DNA from: JAYQKL01 sp038142705
GTDB taxonomy: Bacteria; Pseudomonadota; Alphaproteobacteria; RS24
Length of the DNA: 64,000 nt
Reading direction: 5' to 3'
Assembly (NCBI GenBank): GCA_965217015.1
Contig: OZ244224.1
Coordinates: forward strand, 868,001 to 932,000
How positions within the stretch are numbered: position 1 is the first letter of the stretch; each line of letters begins with the position of its first letter. This document shows, one piece after another, positions 1 through 9,499 of the stretch. Below the pieces are notes generated by a model. That model was not told the DNA's origin and did not search any database. It saw only the letters and a program-made list of their open reading frames with translations. Both the position numbers and the translations under genes were made by a program.

Positions 1-97
1 ATGAAATTAAGTTAATTCATTTAATTTGACAACCTTTTATTTGGACAGCGTTTACTCAAAACACCCAGCCCCCCTAGAAATCCAATGCTTTTTCCGT

Positions 98-119
98 GAT
101 TTTCACATGATTTTCACAT
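98..119. repeat. tandem 11-bp direct repeat
   Basis: Two perfect back-to-back copies of GATTTTCACAT (98-108 and 109-119), followed by a partial third copy that runs into a T tract. They lie in the AT-rich stretch downstream of metH. No clear hairpin is visible, so I do not call a terminator; function unknown. Confidence 0.6.
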
Positions 120-143
120 GATTTTTTTGAATTAAAGCACGCT

Positions 144-3100
144 TTAGGGCGTATAGGCCAGAATCGGCGCCAGCCATTTTTCGCACGCCTCAACCGATAA
201 AGATTTGCGTTTGGCATAATCTTCTACTTGGTCGCGCCCGATTTTACCAACCCCAAAATACTGGCTCTCAGGGTGGCTAAAATACAGCCCCGACACCGCC
301 GCGCCTGGCCACATGGCAAAGCTTTCGGTTAATTCAAGGCCGATTTCAGCCTCTGCATTGAGCAGCGCAAACAAGGTTTCTTTTTCGGTATGGTCCGGCT
401 GCGCGGGATAACCAGGCGCCGGGCGAATGCCGGTATAGTCTTCTGCAATTAGCGCGTCATTATCAAGCTGCTCATCAGGCGCATAGCCCCAATATTGGGT
501 GCGCACAAGCTGGTGCATGCGCTCGGCAAACGCTTCGGCAAAACGGTCAGCAAGTGCTTTTGACATAATCGCGCTATAATCATCACCAGCCGCTTCAAAT
601 TTTTGCGCCACCTCATCTTCGCCATGACCCGCCGTGACGGCAAAACCACCAATATAATCAGGCGCAATCTCCGATGGCGCGATAAAATCGGCAAGGGCAA
701 AATTATGCCGCCCTTCGCGCTTCTCCATTTGCTGGCGCAGGCTATGCAAGCGGGCTTTCTCGACTTTGCGCGTGTCATCTTCATATAAGACAATATCGTC
801 CCCGTCACGCGCCGCTGGCCAAAACCCGATCACCGCTTTGCAGGTCAGCCATTTTTCAGCAATCATCTGGTCAAGCATGGCTTGCGCGTCATCAAATAAA
901 TTACGCGCTGCCTCACCGACCACATTATCCGTCAAAATGGCCGGGTAAGTGCCATGCAAATCCCAGCTTTGGAAAAACGGCGTCCAGTCAATATAGTCAC
1001 GCAAATCTGCCAATGGGTAATCGTCAAAAACCTTCGTGCCAAGAAAGCTCGGCTTCACAGGCTGATGATGAGCCTTATCCTGATGATAGGCGGGGAATGC
1101 ATTGCCCCTAGCCTTATCTAAACTCATGCGCTTATCTGATTGCCGCCCTTTGGCATGCGCGCTGGCCATTTTTTCATAATCCGCACGAATATCCGCCCGA
1201 TACGCCGCGCCTTTTTCCTCAGATAAAAGTGTCGAGGCCACACCAACCGCACGGCTGGCATCTGGCACATAGATTGTCTGCCCTTTTTGATAATGCGGGT
1301 TTATCTTCACCGCCGTATGCACTTTTGAGGTGGTGGCGCCGCCAATCAATAAAGGAATATCAAAGTCCTGCCGCTCCATCTCGGACGCCACATGACACAT
1401 TTCTTCCAAACTCGGTGTGATAAGACCTGACAGGCCAATAATATCGACTTTTTCTTCGCGCGCTTTGGCCAGTATATCAGCAGCTGGCACCATCACGCCC
1501 ATATCAATCACTTCATAATTATTGCATTGCAACACCACACCGACGATATTTTTGCCAATATCATGCACATCACCTTTGACGGTCGCCATCAAAACCTTGC
1601 CCGCATTGGAAGTTTGAGTGGCGCCTGATTTTTTCTTTTCCTCTTCCATAAACGGCTCAAGATAGGCAACGGCGCGTTTCATCACCCGTGCAGATTTCAC
1701 AACTTGGGGTAAAAACATTTTCCCCGCGCCAAATAAATCGCCAACCACATTCATGCCGTCCATGAGCGGGCCTTCAATAATATGGAGCGGACGCTCATAA
1801 GACTGGCGCGCTTCTTCCACATCATCATCAACAAAGTCGCCAATCCCATTAACCAGCGCATGCTCAAGCCGCTTGGCAATTGGCAATTCGCGCCAGCTTA
1901 AATCGACTTGCCGCGTCTCGCCCTTTTGCCCGCGATAGGTTTCAGCGACTTCAAGCAAACGGTCCGTACTATCCGTGCGGCGATTCAACAACACATCTTC
2001 CACCGCCTCTTTTAAGTCTGCGTCAATATCTTCATAAATCGCCAATTGTCCGGCATTGACAATCCCCATATCCAGCCCATTGCCGATGGCATGATATAAA
2101 AAGGCTGAATGCATAGCCTCACGTACAGGCTCATTGCCCCGAAAAGAGAATGAAATATTTGACACCCCACCCGATACATGGGCATGGGGAAGGTTTTCGC
2201 GGATTTTCTTAGTCGCTTCGATAAAGTCCTTGCCGTAATTATCGTGCTCTTCAATCCCTGTCGCGACAGCAAATATATTTGGGTCAAAAATAATATCTTC
2301 AGGCGGGAAGCCAATTTTTTGCGTCAGCAAATCATAAGACCTCTGACAAATCTCGAACTTGCGCGCAGCTGTATCGGCTTGACCCTCTTCATCAAAAGCC
2401 ATCACCACAACCGCCGCACCAAAGCGCAGGCAGGTGCGCGCTTGTTCTAAAAACGCTGCCTCGCCCTCTTTTAGGGAAATCGAGTTCACCACCGCCTTGC
2501 CTTGCACACATTTTAGCCCTGCTTCAATCACCGACCATTTGGAGCTGTCAATCATGACCGGCACTTTGGCAATGTCAGGCTCGGCGGCAATCAGATTCAA
2601 AAACCGCACCATCGCCGCTTCTGAATCGAGCATGCCCTCATCCATATTGATATCAATAATTTGGGCGCCGCTCTCGACCTGCTGGCGCGCCACATCAAGC
2701 GCCGTCTCATAATCACCTTCCGTAATGAGCCGTCTAAATTTCGCCGACCCCGTCACATTGGTGCGCTCACCAATATTCACAAACGGAATTTCATCAGTAA
2801 GCGTAAATGGCTCAAGACCTGATAATTTGAGTTGTTTTTGTTGCGGTTTTATCTCGCGGGGCGCATATTGATGCGCCGCTTCAGCAATGGCCGCAATATG
2901 AGCGGGTGTTGTGCCACAGCAGCCGCCCAAAATATTCACCAACCCGCTTTGCGCAAACTCACCCACAATGGCTGACATTTGTTCTGGCAATTCATCATAT
3001 TCACCGAATTCATTGGGCAGGCCAGCATTTGGATAAATGCAAATATTCGTGTCAGCGACTTTCGATATTTCCGCCACATAGGGACGCATTTCTGCCGCGC

Positions 3101-3860
3101 CCAATGCGCAATTCAACCCAACCGCAAAAGGCTTGGCATGGCGTAGGCTGGTCCAAAAAGCCTCTGTCGTTTGGCCTGATAAAGTCCGCCCCGATAAATC
3201 CGTAATGGTGCCTGAAATCATCAACGGCAACTCAACCCCTTGCCGCTCAAATTCATCTTGCACGCCATGAATTGCTGCTTTGGCGTTCAGTGTGTCAAAA
3301 ACTGTTTCAATCAAAATAATATCTGCACCGCCATCAATTAAACCGCGCACGGCTTCTGCATAAGCTGCGCGCAATTCGTCATAGCTGACATTGCGGAAAC
3401 CAGGGTCATTCACATCTGGCGAAATAGAAGCTGTGCGATTGGTTGGCCCCAAAGCCCCCGCCACATAGCGCGGGCGCGACGGGTCTGCCGCTTCAAACTC
3501 ATCACACATAGCACGGGCTATTTTCGCCCCCTCTAAATTCAGCTCATAGCCAAGCTCTTGCAAATCATAATCAGCTTGCGCGATAGAGGTTGAGGAAAAA
3601 CTATTGGTCTCAATAATATCGCTACCAGCCGCTAAAAAGGCACTGTGAATTTCTTTGATAATATCTGGGCGGGTAATGCTTAAAAGGTCATTATTACCCT
3701 TCAAATCCATATGATAGTCAGCAAAACGCTGACCTCGAAAATCAGCCTCTTGCAAATCATAGCCCTGAATCATTGTGCCCATCGCACCATCAAGCATGAG
3801 GATTTTGTTTTTAATCGACTCGTTCAAAGTCTTGATACGTGTTTCGCGGGTCCAGCTCAT
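144..3860 (-). CDS. metH: cobalamin-dependent methionine synthase MetH
   Basis: Transfers the methyl group of 5-methyltetrahydrofolate through enzyme-bound cobalamin to homocysteine, giving methionine in the cytoplasm. The protein is 1238 residues (the family is about 1230) and has the full domain order. The homocysteine barrel carries zinc ligands Cys251 and Cys314-Cys315 (GGCCG). The pterin-binding barrel begins near residue 365. The B12 domain has DVHDIG near residue 770, whose His is the cobalt ligand in the family. The C-terminal reactivation domain has RPAPGYP. I chose the ATG at 3860: a GGAG lies 11 bases upstream and overlaps an alternative GTG at 3872, which therefore cannot use it. 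The ATG shares ATGA with the metF stop, so the two are probably translationally coupled. Last gene of a three-gene methionine operon. Confidence 0.97.
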   Translation of the reverse strand: MSWTRETRIKTLNESIKNKILMLDGAMGTMIQGYDLQEADFRGQRFADYHMDLKGNNDLLSITRPDIIKEIHSAFLAAGSDIIETNSFSSTSIAQADYDLQELGYELNLEGAKIARAMCDEFEAADPSRPRYVAGALGPTNRTASISPDVNDPGFRNVSYDELRAAYAEAVRGLIDGGADIILIETVFDTLNAKAAIHGVQDEFERQGVELPLMISGTITDLSGRTLSGQTTEAFWTSLRHAKPFAVGLNCALGAAEMRPYVAEISKVADTNICIYPNAGLPNEFGEYDELPEQMSAIVGEFAQSGLVNILGGCCGTTPAHIAAIAEAAHQYAPREIKPQQKQLKLSGLEPFTLTDEIPFVNIGERTNVTGSAKFRRLITEGDYETALDVARQQVESGAQIIDINMDEGMLDSEAAMVRFLNLIAAEPDIAKVPVMIDSSKWSVIEAGLKCVQGKAVVNSISLKEGEAAFLEQARTCLRFGAAVVVMAFDEEGQADTAARKFEICQRSYDLLTQKIGFPPEDIIFDPNIFAVATGIEEHDNYGKDFIEATKKIRENLPHAHVSGGVSNISFSFRGNEPVREAMHSAFLYHAIGNGLDMGIVNAGQLAIYEDIDADLKEAVEDVLLNRRTDSTDRLLEVAETYRGQKGETRQVDLSWRELPIAKRLEHALVNGIGDFVDDDVEEARQSYERPLHIIEGPLMDGMNVVGDLFGAGKMFLPQVVKSARVMKRAVAYLEPFMEEEKKKSGATQTSNAGKVLMATVKGDVHDIGKNIVGVVLQCNNYEVIDMGVMVPAADILAKAREEKVDIIGLSGLITPSLEEMCHVASEMERQDFDIPLLIGGATTSKVHTAVKINPHYQKGQTIYVPDASRAVGVASTLLSEEKGAAYRADIRADYEKMASAHAKGRQSDKRMSLDKARGNAFPAYHQDKAHHQPVKPSFLGTKVFDDYPLADLRDYIDWTPFFQSWDLHGTYPAILTDNVVGEAARNLFDDAQAMLDQMIAEKWLTCKAVIGFWPAARDGDDIVLYEDDTRKVEKARLHSLRQQMEKREGRHNFALADFIAPSEIAPDYIGGFAVTAGHGEDEVAQKFEAAGDDYSAIMSKALADRFAEAFAERMHQLVRTQYWGYAPDEQLDNDALIAEDYTGIRPAPGYPAQPDHTEKETLFALLNAEAEIGLELTESFAMWPGAAVSGLYFSHPESQYFGVGKIGRDQVEDYAKRKSLSVEACEKWLAPILAYTP

Positions 3861-4696
3861 GAGTTTACGCACTCCAAAATACGGGTCACGGCAAGGGTTA
3901 AATCTGCCTGATTAAGGGTATAAAAATGTATATGCTCAAAGCCTTCTTGCGTCAGCAATTGGCATTGTTGCGCGGCGACAAAGCAAGCGATTTCCTGACG
4001 AATAAGCTCCTCTTCATCTAAGCCTTTATATATGTCATGTAAATATTGCGGCACATGTGTGTTGCATTTTTCAGCCATACGACACACGCCGTTAAAATTC
4101 GTGGTCGGCATAATGCCCGGCCGCAGCTCAATATCCACACCTGCCGCAGCCAGCTTATCACGAAAGCGTAAATGATGCTCTGTATCAAAAACAAATTGCG
4201 TTATTGCGCGTGTGGCGCCCGCGTCAATCTTTGCCTTAAGCATATCAATATCAGCGTCAAGACTTGCTGACTCTGGGTGTTTCTCCGGATAAGCACTCAC
4301 TGAGATTTCAAACCCACCCCGCTGGGCAATCGTGGCGACCAGCTCAGTCGAACTTTGATACCCATCAGGGTGCGGCACAAATGCGCCCATATCGGGCATA
4401 TCACCCCGCAAAGCAACAATGTGATTAACCCCAACCTCTTTATAGGAATCAATTACAGCATCAACCTCTGCTTTGCTGGCAGAGACACAGGTCAGATGCG
4501 CAGCTGGCGTTAACTCTGTTTCTTGCGATAGTTTTTTGACGCAAGCATGGGTGCGCTCGCGTGTGCTGCCCCCCGCCCCATAGGTGATAGATACAAAATC
4601 CGGATTCAAACCTGATAAGCGGTCAACCACTTGCCACAAATTGGCTTCGGCCTTTTCAGATTTAGGCGGAAAAAATTCAAAAGAATAAGCTGTCAT
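3857..4696 (-). CDS. metF: methylenetetrahydrofolate reductase MetF
   Basis: Reduces 5,10-methylenetetrahydrofolate to 5-methyltetrahydrofolate with an FAD cofactor, supplying the methyl donor for the MetH encoded immediately downstream. The protein is 279 residues, slightly shorter than E. coli MetF. The N-terminal FEFFPPK motif holds the family's catalytic Glu (residue 7), and the LRGDMP loop typical of the flavin pocket is present near residue 98. Its ATG overlaps the stop of the upstream regulator gene (ATGA) and its own stop overlaps the metH start in the same way. All three proteins are therefore likely made from one transcript at matched levels. Confidence 0.96.
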   Translation of the reverse strand: MTAYSFEFFPPKSEKAEANLWQVVDRLSGLNPDFVSITYGAGGSTRERTHACVKKLSQETELTPAAHLTCVSASKAEVDAVIDSYKEVGVNHIVALRGDMPDMGAFVPHPDGYQSSTELVATIAQRGGFEISVSAYPEKHPESASLDADIDMLKAKIDAGATRAITQFVFDTEHHLRFRDKLAAAGVDIELRPGIMPTTNFNGVCRMAEKCNTHVPQYLHDIYKGLDEEELIRQEIACFVAAQQCQLLTQEGFEHIHFYTLNQADLTLAVTRILECVNS

Positions 4697-5700
4697 TTTT
4701 GTTGATCTCTAATCTTGTTTTGAAAGGGAACTTCCAGATAATTTTGCGCGCCTTGCGCTTGCTTATGGCCTGACCAAATATAAACGGACAGGCCTTCACT
4801 TGGTTCAGTATTTTTATTTTGTAGCAATATTGGCTTTTGCGGCGCGATGCCCGTTTCTTGAAAATATTGCGTTATCTCATTATCGGTAAAGCCAAGCCGC
4901 CGATGCGCATGCTCATCACGCAATTGCTCAATATGATGCGGTGCAAAATCAACAATGATAAGTTTACCGTCAGGTTTCAAAATACGCGCAGCCTCACGAA
5001 TAACCGCTGCTGGATCCTCTAAAAAATGCAGCACTTGATGCATAATCACCAAATCGGCTTCTTCATGTGGCAGAGGCAAATTACCAATATCTCCGAGCCT
5101 GACCTGACAGTGCGGTAAATCGGCCTGGTCTAAATTCGCACGCGCTAAAGACAGCATATCCGCATTGGTATCAAACCCAATACCGCGCGCGGCAAGGCCA
5201 CCAAAAACTTCCAGCATCCGCCCTGTGCCCGTGCCTAAATCAACCAATGTTTCATAATTGGGTCGGTCCATTAACGCACGCATTTCATTTTCTATGGTCT
5301 CTTCAGAAATATGCAAGGCACGCAACTGCCCCCAATTGGCCGCGTTTTTGGAAAAATAATTTTGTGCGATTTGTGCGCGTTGCGCCCGCACACCAGCCAA
5401 ACGCTCAAAATCACGAATGAGAACCGGATCATCTTGCGGCATTAGTGCTATCAAATCCCGCGCCAGTTTCGCCGATTGACCCGTTTCAGCAATCCGATAA
5501 AAAACCCAGCTGCCCTCAGGGTAACGCACAATCAGCCCAGATTCCGTCATCAGCTTCAAATGCCGACTAATGCGCGGCTGGCTTTGCCCCAGCACATTGG
5601 TGAGTTCCTTAACCGTTAACTCGCCATGCGCCAAAACTGCCAATAAACGCAAACGCGTTTGTTCCCCAGCAGCCCGTAAAGCGGTTAATAAAGATTCCAT
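4693..5700 (-). CDS. ArsR-family regulator fused to a SAM-dependent methyltransferase domain
   Basis: A 335-residue two-domain protein. Residues about 1-90 form an ArsR-type winged helix (repeated leucines, then QSQPRISRHLKLM as recognition helix, then a wing with WVFYRI). Residues about 130-310 form a class I methyltransferase fold: VDLGTGTGRML is the SAM-binding loop, followed by GDIGNLPLP and IMHQVLHFLEDP. ArsR-family regulators of the S-adenosylmethionine cycle (SahR type) are known in Proteobacteria. Position ahead of metF-metH makes a SAM- or SAH-sensing repressor the likely role, with the methyltransferase fold as ligand sensor; this is inference. I use the ATG at 5700, with GAGG seven bases upstream, over the TTG at 5703. 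An inverted repeat 20 bases upstream is a candidate autoregulatory operator. Confidence 0.88.
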   Translation of the reverse strand: MESLLTALRAAGEQTRLRLLAVLAHGELTVKELTNVLGQSQPRISRHLKLMTESGLIVRYPEGSWVFYRIAETGQSAKLARDLIALMPQDDPVLIRDFERLAGVRAQRAQIAQNYFSKNAANWGQLRALHISEETIENEMRALMDRPNYETLVDLGTGTGRMLEVFGGLAARGIGFDTNADMLSLARANLDQADLPHCQVRLGDIGNLPLPHEEADLVIMHQVLHFLEDPAAVIREAARILKPDGKLIIVDFAPHHIEQLRDEHAHRRLGFTDNEITQYFQETGIAPQKPILLQNKNTEPSEGLSVYIWSGHKQAQGAQNYLEVPFQNKIRDQQK

Positions 5701-5720
5701 CAAATCGCCTCAAATCAAAT

Positions 5721-5742
5721 GATATAAAGATATGTTTATATC
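5721..5742. promoter_or_regulatory. inverted-repeat operator for the methionine operon
   Basis: Perfect 8-bp inverted repeat GATATAAA / TTTATATC separated by six bases, starting 20 bp upstream of the ArsR-methyltransferase start and about 107 bp upstream of mlaA. The size and dyad symmetry suit a dimeric ArsR-type winged-helix protein. The AT-rich arms would overlap a sigma70 -10 region for the leftward operon. That the site is bound by the adjacent regulator is inference. Confidence 0.6.
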
Positions 5743-5849
5743 TAACTGAAGCTTCCTGCAAGTTTTTTCTTCTATTTCCATAGCGGAATCACAATTTCGC
5801 CCTATAATGCATATAAATATCAAAAAATTGTCTTTTTATTGGATTTCTC

Positions 5850-6686
5850 ATGTCTGGCTTATTCTTCAAAAACCTTTTTACAAAAAATACCCTGATAAAT
5901 TTTGTGTCTATCAGCCTTTTAGCTTTCAGCTTATCCGCCTGTGCCAGCACACAAAACACTGTTCAAGACCCGTTTGAGCCTGTCAATCGGGTGATGTTTG
6001 GTGTCCATAACACGCTAGATAAGGCAATTTTGAAACCAACCGCACAGGTTTATGGCTTTTTGCCTGAGCCTGCCCGTGATGGGGTTGGCAATTTTTTCTT
6101 TAATCTCGGCGAGCCATTCACCATGATAAATGGCGCTCTACAAGGCAAATTCGATAAAGCTGGCACCGCTTTGGCCCGCTTCAGCGTCAACACGACCATC
6201 GGGATTGGCGGCTTATTTGATGTCGCAAGCCGCATGGGGTTAGAGAAACATAAAGAAGATTTCGGCCAAACGCTGGGCCATTACGGCATGGGGCCTGGCC
6301 CTTATTTATTTATTCCGGTTTTGGGGCCATCAAGCATTCGCGACGGCGCCGGTCAATTGGCCACTGCGGGCCTCGACTCCACCGCATGGGACGAGGCGGG
6401 CGTTGCTGATTCCACCTATGTCGGCATGACCGCATTGGCGGGGATACATGCACGACATGGCGGTCTGACTTTGCTTGATGAGATTGAAAAAAGCTCGGTT
6501 GATTATTACGCCTCTGTCAGGAGCCTTTATTTACAAAACCGCGCCAGTGCCATTCAGGACGGCGAAACAAATATTGACGACTTACCGGACTTAGATGAGC
6601 TTGACGAGCTAGACGCATTTGATGATGACGCATATGACGCACCAAACCAAAATGTGCGCCCTGTCAAAGAACCTGATTATAAATAA
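5850..6686 (+). CDS. mlaA: MlaA (VacJ) outer-membrane lipid-asymmetry lipoprotein
   Basis: Outer-membrane lipoprotein of the Mla system, which removes misplaced phospholipids from the outer leaflet and passes them to the periplasmic carrier MlaC. The 278-residue protein has a lipoprotein signal peptide ending in the lipobox LSAC (lipidated Cys31). The family core follows: DPFEPVNR near residue 40, then NLGEP and later GPYLFIPVLGPSS. The last 35 residues are an acidic tail rich in Asp, which looks lineage-specific. It is followed two bases later by mlaC, so the pair is one unit. The MlaFED transporter genes are not in this window. Confidence 0.94.
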   Translation: MSGLFFKNLFTKNTLINFVSISLLAFSLSACASTQNTVQDPFEPVNRVMFGVHNTLDKAILKPTAQVYGFLPEPARDGVGNFFFNLGEPFTMINGALQGKFDKAGTALARFSVNTTIGIGGLFDVASRMGLEKHKEDFGQTLGHYGMGPGPYLFIPVLGPSSIRDGAGQLATAGLDSTAWDEAGVADSTYVGMTALAGIHARHGGLTLLDEIEKSSVDYYASVRSLYLQNRASAIQDGETNIDDLPDLDELDELDAFDDDAYDAPNQNVRPVKEPDYK

Positions 6687-6691
6687 AAGTG

Positions 6692-7327
6692 ATGAAAATG
6701 TTGAAAACAATAACTGCCTATATGCTTTTTGGATTGGCCTTTTTTCTCATGCCGCATACCGCGCAGGCGCAATCGGTTGCGGGCGAAGCGTTTGTACGCG
6801 AAGCGGCCAATGAAGTGATTGATATTTTAACAACCGCGCAAAACCGTGCTGAGCGCGAAGCGCGATTTGGAAAATTACTCAATGAAAAAGCTGACCTAAG
6901 GCGGATTGGCCGCTTTGCACTTGGCGCCCATGCACGCACCGTATCGAAAGAAAATTTTGCCGAATATCAAAATCTGCTCGAAACCATGATTGTCAAAGTC
7001 TATGCCAATCGGCTGGGTGATTATCAAGACGAAAAAATTGTGATTAAGAAAAGCCAGCAGAAAAAGCGCAATGTGATTGTCAGCAGTGAAATTCAATTCA
7101 CCTCTGGCCGTGAGCCCATCACGCTGGATTGGTGGCTCATTGAACAAAAATCCGGCGGGTTCAAGCTGTTTGATATTCGCGTGCTTGGTGTCTGGATGGC
7201 ACAAGAACAACGCGATACTTTTTCATCTGTTTTGAAGAATAATCGCGGTGATTTTGATGCGCTGCTCACGCATCTGCGTAAGCAGGTCGCTAACGGGCTG
7301 GCGGAAAACCAGCAAGCGGCTAATTAA
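6692..7327 (+). CDS. mlaC: MlaC periplasmic phospholipid carrier
   Basis: Soluble periplasmic carrier of the Mla pathway (Tol_Tol_Ttg2 family), which shuttles a phospholipid between MlaA and the inner-membrane MlaFED complex. About 211 residues, with a signal peptide cleaved after AQA near residue 26. The family pattern follows: an N-terminal helical region with FGKLL, then RRIGRFALGAHARTV, then strands ending in ITLDWWLI and FDIRVLGVW. Start choice is uncertain between GTG 6689, ATG 6692 and ATG 6698, since no strong ribosome site is visible. The stop codon overlaps the stop of convergent ettA by four bases. Confidence 0.92.
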   Translation: MKMLKTITAYMLFGLAFFLMPHTAQAQSVAGEAFVREAANEVIDILTTAQNRAEREARFGKLLNEKADLRRIGRFALGAHARTVSKENFAEYQNLLETMIVKVYANRLGDYQDEKIVIKKSQQKKRNVIVSSEIQFTSGREPITLDWWLIEQKSGGFKLFDIRVLGVWMAQEQRDTFSSVLKNNRGDFDALLTHLRKQVANGLAENQQAAN

Positions 7328-8979
7328 CGGCTGAATTGTTTGTATTTAATGCGTTTTGGCACATCGGCGTCGGCGCCCAGACGGCGTTTGCGGTCTTCCT
7401 CATAATCCGCATAATTGCCCTCAAACCATTCAACATGGCTATCGCCTTCAAAGGCCAAAATATGCGTCGCCAGCCGGTCTAGGAACCAGCGGTCATGCGA
7501 GATAATCACCGCACAGCCAGCGAAATCCTCCAAGCCCTCTTCCAGCGCGCGCAATGTTTCTACATCTAAATCATTGGTCGGCTCATCAAGCAGCAAAAGA
7601 TTGGCACCTGAGCGCAACATTTTGGCGAGATGCACCCGATTGCGCTCGCCACCAGAAAGTAACCCAACCTTTTTTTGCTGGTCGCCGCCGCGAAAATTAA
7701 ACGCCCCCACATAAGCCCGTGAATTCACCTCGCGCTTGCCCAACTCAATCACATCATTGCCGTCAGAAATTTCTTCCCAGACGGATTTGTTATCATCTAA
7801 ATGGTCACGGCTTTGGTCAACATATCCAAGCTTAACTGTGTCTCCAAGCTTAAGCGCGCCTTGGTCAGGGGTTTCAACGCCTGTCATCATTTTGAACAAA
7901 GTAGTTTTACCCGCGCCATTTGGGCCAATAACCCCAACAATGCCACCGGGCGGCAGTTTGAAAGTCAAATCATCAATCAATAGGCGCTCACCAAAACCTT
8001 TTGACAGCCCTTCAGCCTCCAGCACAACACCCCCCAAACGCGGCCCTGCCGGTATAGAAATTTGCGCGCGCCCAACTTCTTCACGCCCTGCATTTTCCAA
8101 TAATTCATTATAAGCCTGCACCCGCGCTTTGCTTTTTGCCTGACGCGCTTTGGGCGATGAGCGTATCCAATCCAGCTCACGCGACAAAGTGCGCTGCTTT
8201 GATTCATCTTCACGCGCTTCTTGCTCAAGGCGAATATGTTTTTGCTCCAGCCAGCTTGAATAATTACCTTCATGCGGAATCCCCTGCCCGCGATCCAGCT
8301 CCAAAATCCAACTCGTCACCTGGTCTAGGAAATAGCGGTCATGCGTCACCAGCACAACTGTGCCAGCATATTCAATCAAATAATGCTGCAACCATGCGAC
8401 TGTTTCAGCGTCAAGGTGGTTGGTCGGCTCATCTAAAAGCAACAAATCAGGTTTTTCGAGCAGCAATTTACATAAAGCCACGCGGCGTTTTTCACCGCCC
8501 GAAAGGGTGCTCACATCTGCCTCAGCATCAGGGCAACGCAAAGCGTCCATCGCTTGCTCAACTTGGCTTTCTAAATCCCAAAGATTATGGGCATCGATTT
8601 CATCTTGTAAGGCGGCCATTTCATCGGCGGTTTCATCTGAATAATTCATCGCCAATTCATTGTAACGGTCAAGTTTGGCTTGGGCTTCAGCCACCCCTTC
8701 CATTACATTACCCATCACATTTTTATCTGGATTTAATTGCGGCTCTTGTTCTAAATAGCCAACCTTAGCCCCCTCAGCGGCCCATGCCTCGCCTGTATAT
8801 TCTTTATCAAGCCCCGCCATGATTTTCAGCAAAGTTGACTTACCCGCCCCATTAACGCCGACAATGCCAATCTTAGCGCCCGGAAAAAATGACAGCCTGA
8901 TATCTTTCAAAACCTGCTTGCCCCCTGCATAGGTTTTGGAGAGCTGGTCCATGACATAAACATATTGATAAGAAGCCAT
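7324..8979 (-). CDS. ettA: ABC-F energy-dependent translational throttle EttA
   Basis: Cytoplasmic ABC-F ATPase that binds the ribosomal E site and gates translation according to ATP/ADP level. About 551 residues with two nucleotide-binding domains and no membrane domain. Walker A motifs are GVNGAGKST and GPNGAGKTT. Signatures are LSGGEKRRVAL and LSGGERNRVHL. Walker B motifs are LLLDEPTNHLD and LLLDEPTNDLD. The long inter-domain linker (about residues 240-315) carries the charged PtIM-type helices. I start at the ATG at 8979, which has AAGGAAAG upstream and gives the family N terminus (MASYQYVYVMDQ) rather than ten residues further out. Convergent with mlaC. Confidence 0.95.
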   Translation of the reverse strand: MASYQYVYVMDQLSKTYAGGKQVLKDIRLSFFPGAKIGIVGVNGAGKSTLLKIMAGLDKEYTGEAWAAEGAKVGYLEQEPQLNPDKNVMGNVMEGVAEAQAKLDRYNELAMNYSDETADEMAALQDEIDAHNLWDLESQVEQAMDALRCPDAEADVSTLSGGEKRRVALCKLLLEKPDLLLLDEPTNHLDAETVAWLQHYLIEYAGTVVLVTHDRYFLDQVTSWILELDRGQGIPHEGNYSSWLEQKHIRLEQEAREDESKQRTLSRELDWIRSSPKARQAKSKARVQAYNELLENAGREEVGRAQISIPAGPRLGGVVLEAEGLSKGFGERLLIDDLTFKLPPGGIVGVIGPNGAGKTTLFKMMTGVETPDQGALKLGDTVKLGYVDQSRDHLDDNKSVWEEISDGNDVIELGKREVNSRAYVGAFNFRGGDQQKKVGLLSGGERNRVHLAKMLRSGANLLLLDEPTNDLDVETLRALEEGLEDFAGCAVIISHDRWFLDRLATHILAFEGDSHVEWFEGNYADYEEDRKRRLGADADVPKRIKYKQFSR

Positions 8980-9064
8980 AAAAATTTCTTTCCTTAAATA
9001 AAAGCACAAGCTGCAACTGGCATGTTCTTAGCCGACCTGCTTTGATATGCGCAAGGGTTATTTA

Positions 9065-9487
9065 TTACGCAATCAGGTTCAAAATTTCGCGCACACCCAT
9101 CACAGCTAAAACCAGCCATGAGATGAAAAACACCCCAAAGCGCACCATCACTGCGTTAAATGTCACCTGAATAAGAGAATGCAAAATGCGCAGCCCAACA
9201 AATGCCCAAGCGAGCTGAACAAACAAACCATCAGCATGGCCAGCAACAGCAATTGCCAATGCCAGCGCATAAAAAATTGTCGGCTGCTCATGCAGGTGAT
9301 TGTAATTATCCCCAACGGCGCGAATTTTTGACGGCAATAAGCCCGCAATTTCAGAAGTATGCTTCGCATCATCAGCTTGAATGTTCATTTTGTTCATCGC
9401 TGGTATGCGCGTCAAAAACATCCACATTGCCATAATAAATGTCCAAACGGCCAGCACCACCACTGGTAAAATAAGTTCTTGTGTCAT
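9065..9487 (-). CDS. MAPEG-family membrane protein
   Basis: A 140-residue integral membrane protein of the MAPEG fold (membrane-associated proteins in eicosanoid and glutathione metabolism). It has four hydrophobic segments, at about residues 5-27, 68-85, 88-107 and 117-136. The family signature region runs from the polar NYNHLHEQPTIFYAL loop to GLRILHSLIQ. Bacterial members are mostly uncharacterised; some are glutathione transferases or peroxidases. It is followed, with a 12-base gap on its upstream side, by an acyltransferase gene on the same strand, so a shared transcript is possible. No substrate can be assigned. Confidence 0.85.
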   Translation of the reverse strand: MTQELILPVVVLAVWTFIMAMWMFLTRIPAMNKMNIQADDAKHTSEIAGLLPSKIRAVGDNYNHLHEQPTIFYALALAIAVAGHADGLFVQLAWAFVGLRILHSLIQVTFNAVMVRFGVFFISWLVLAVMGVREILNLIA

Positions 9488-9499
9488 TTTGTTACCTCG

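Noticed and set aside
26..60. Promoter based on TTGACA at 26-31
   Set aside because: No acceptable -10 hexamer at 16-18 bases, and no gene follows on the plus strand.
5701..5849. SAM or SAH riboswitch ahead of the methionine operon
   Set aside because: The leader before the first gene is too short for a known class once the operator is placed, and no pseudoknot or multi-stem pattern is visible.
9065..9487. Small rhodopsin-like membrane protein
   Set aside because: Only about four hydrophobic segments and clear MAPEG motifs; no retinal-binding Lys helix.
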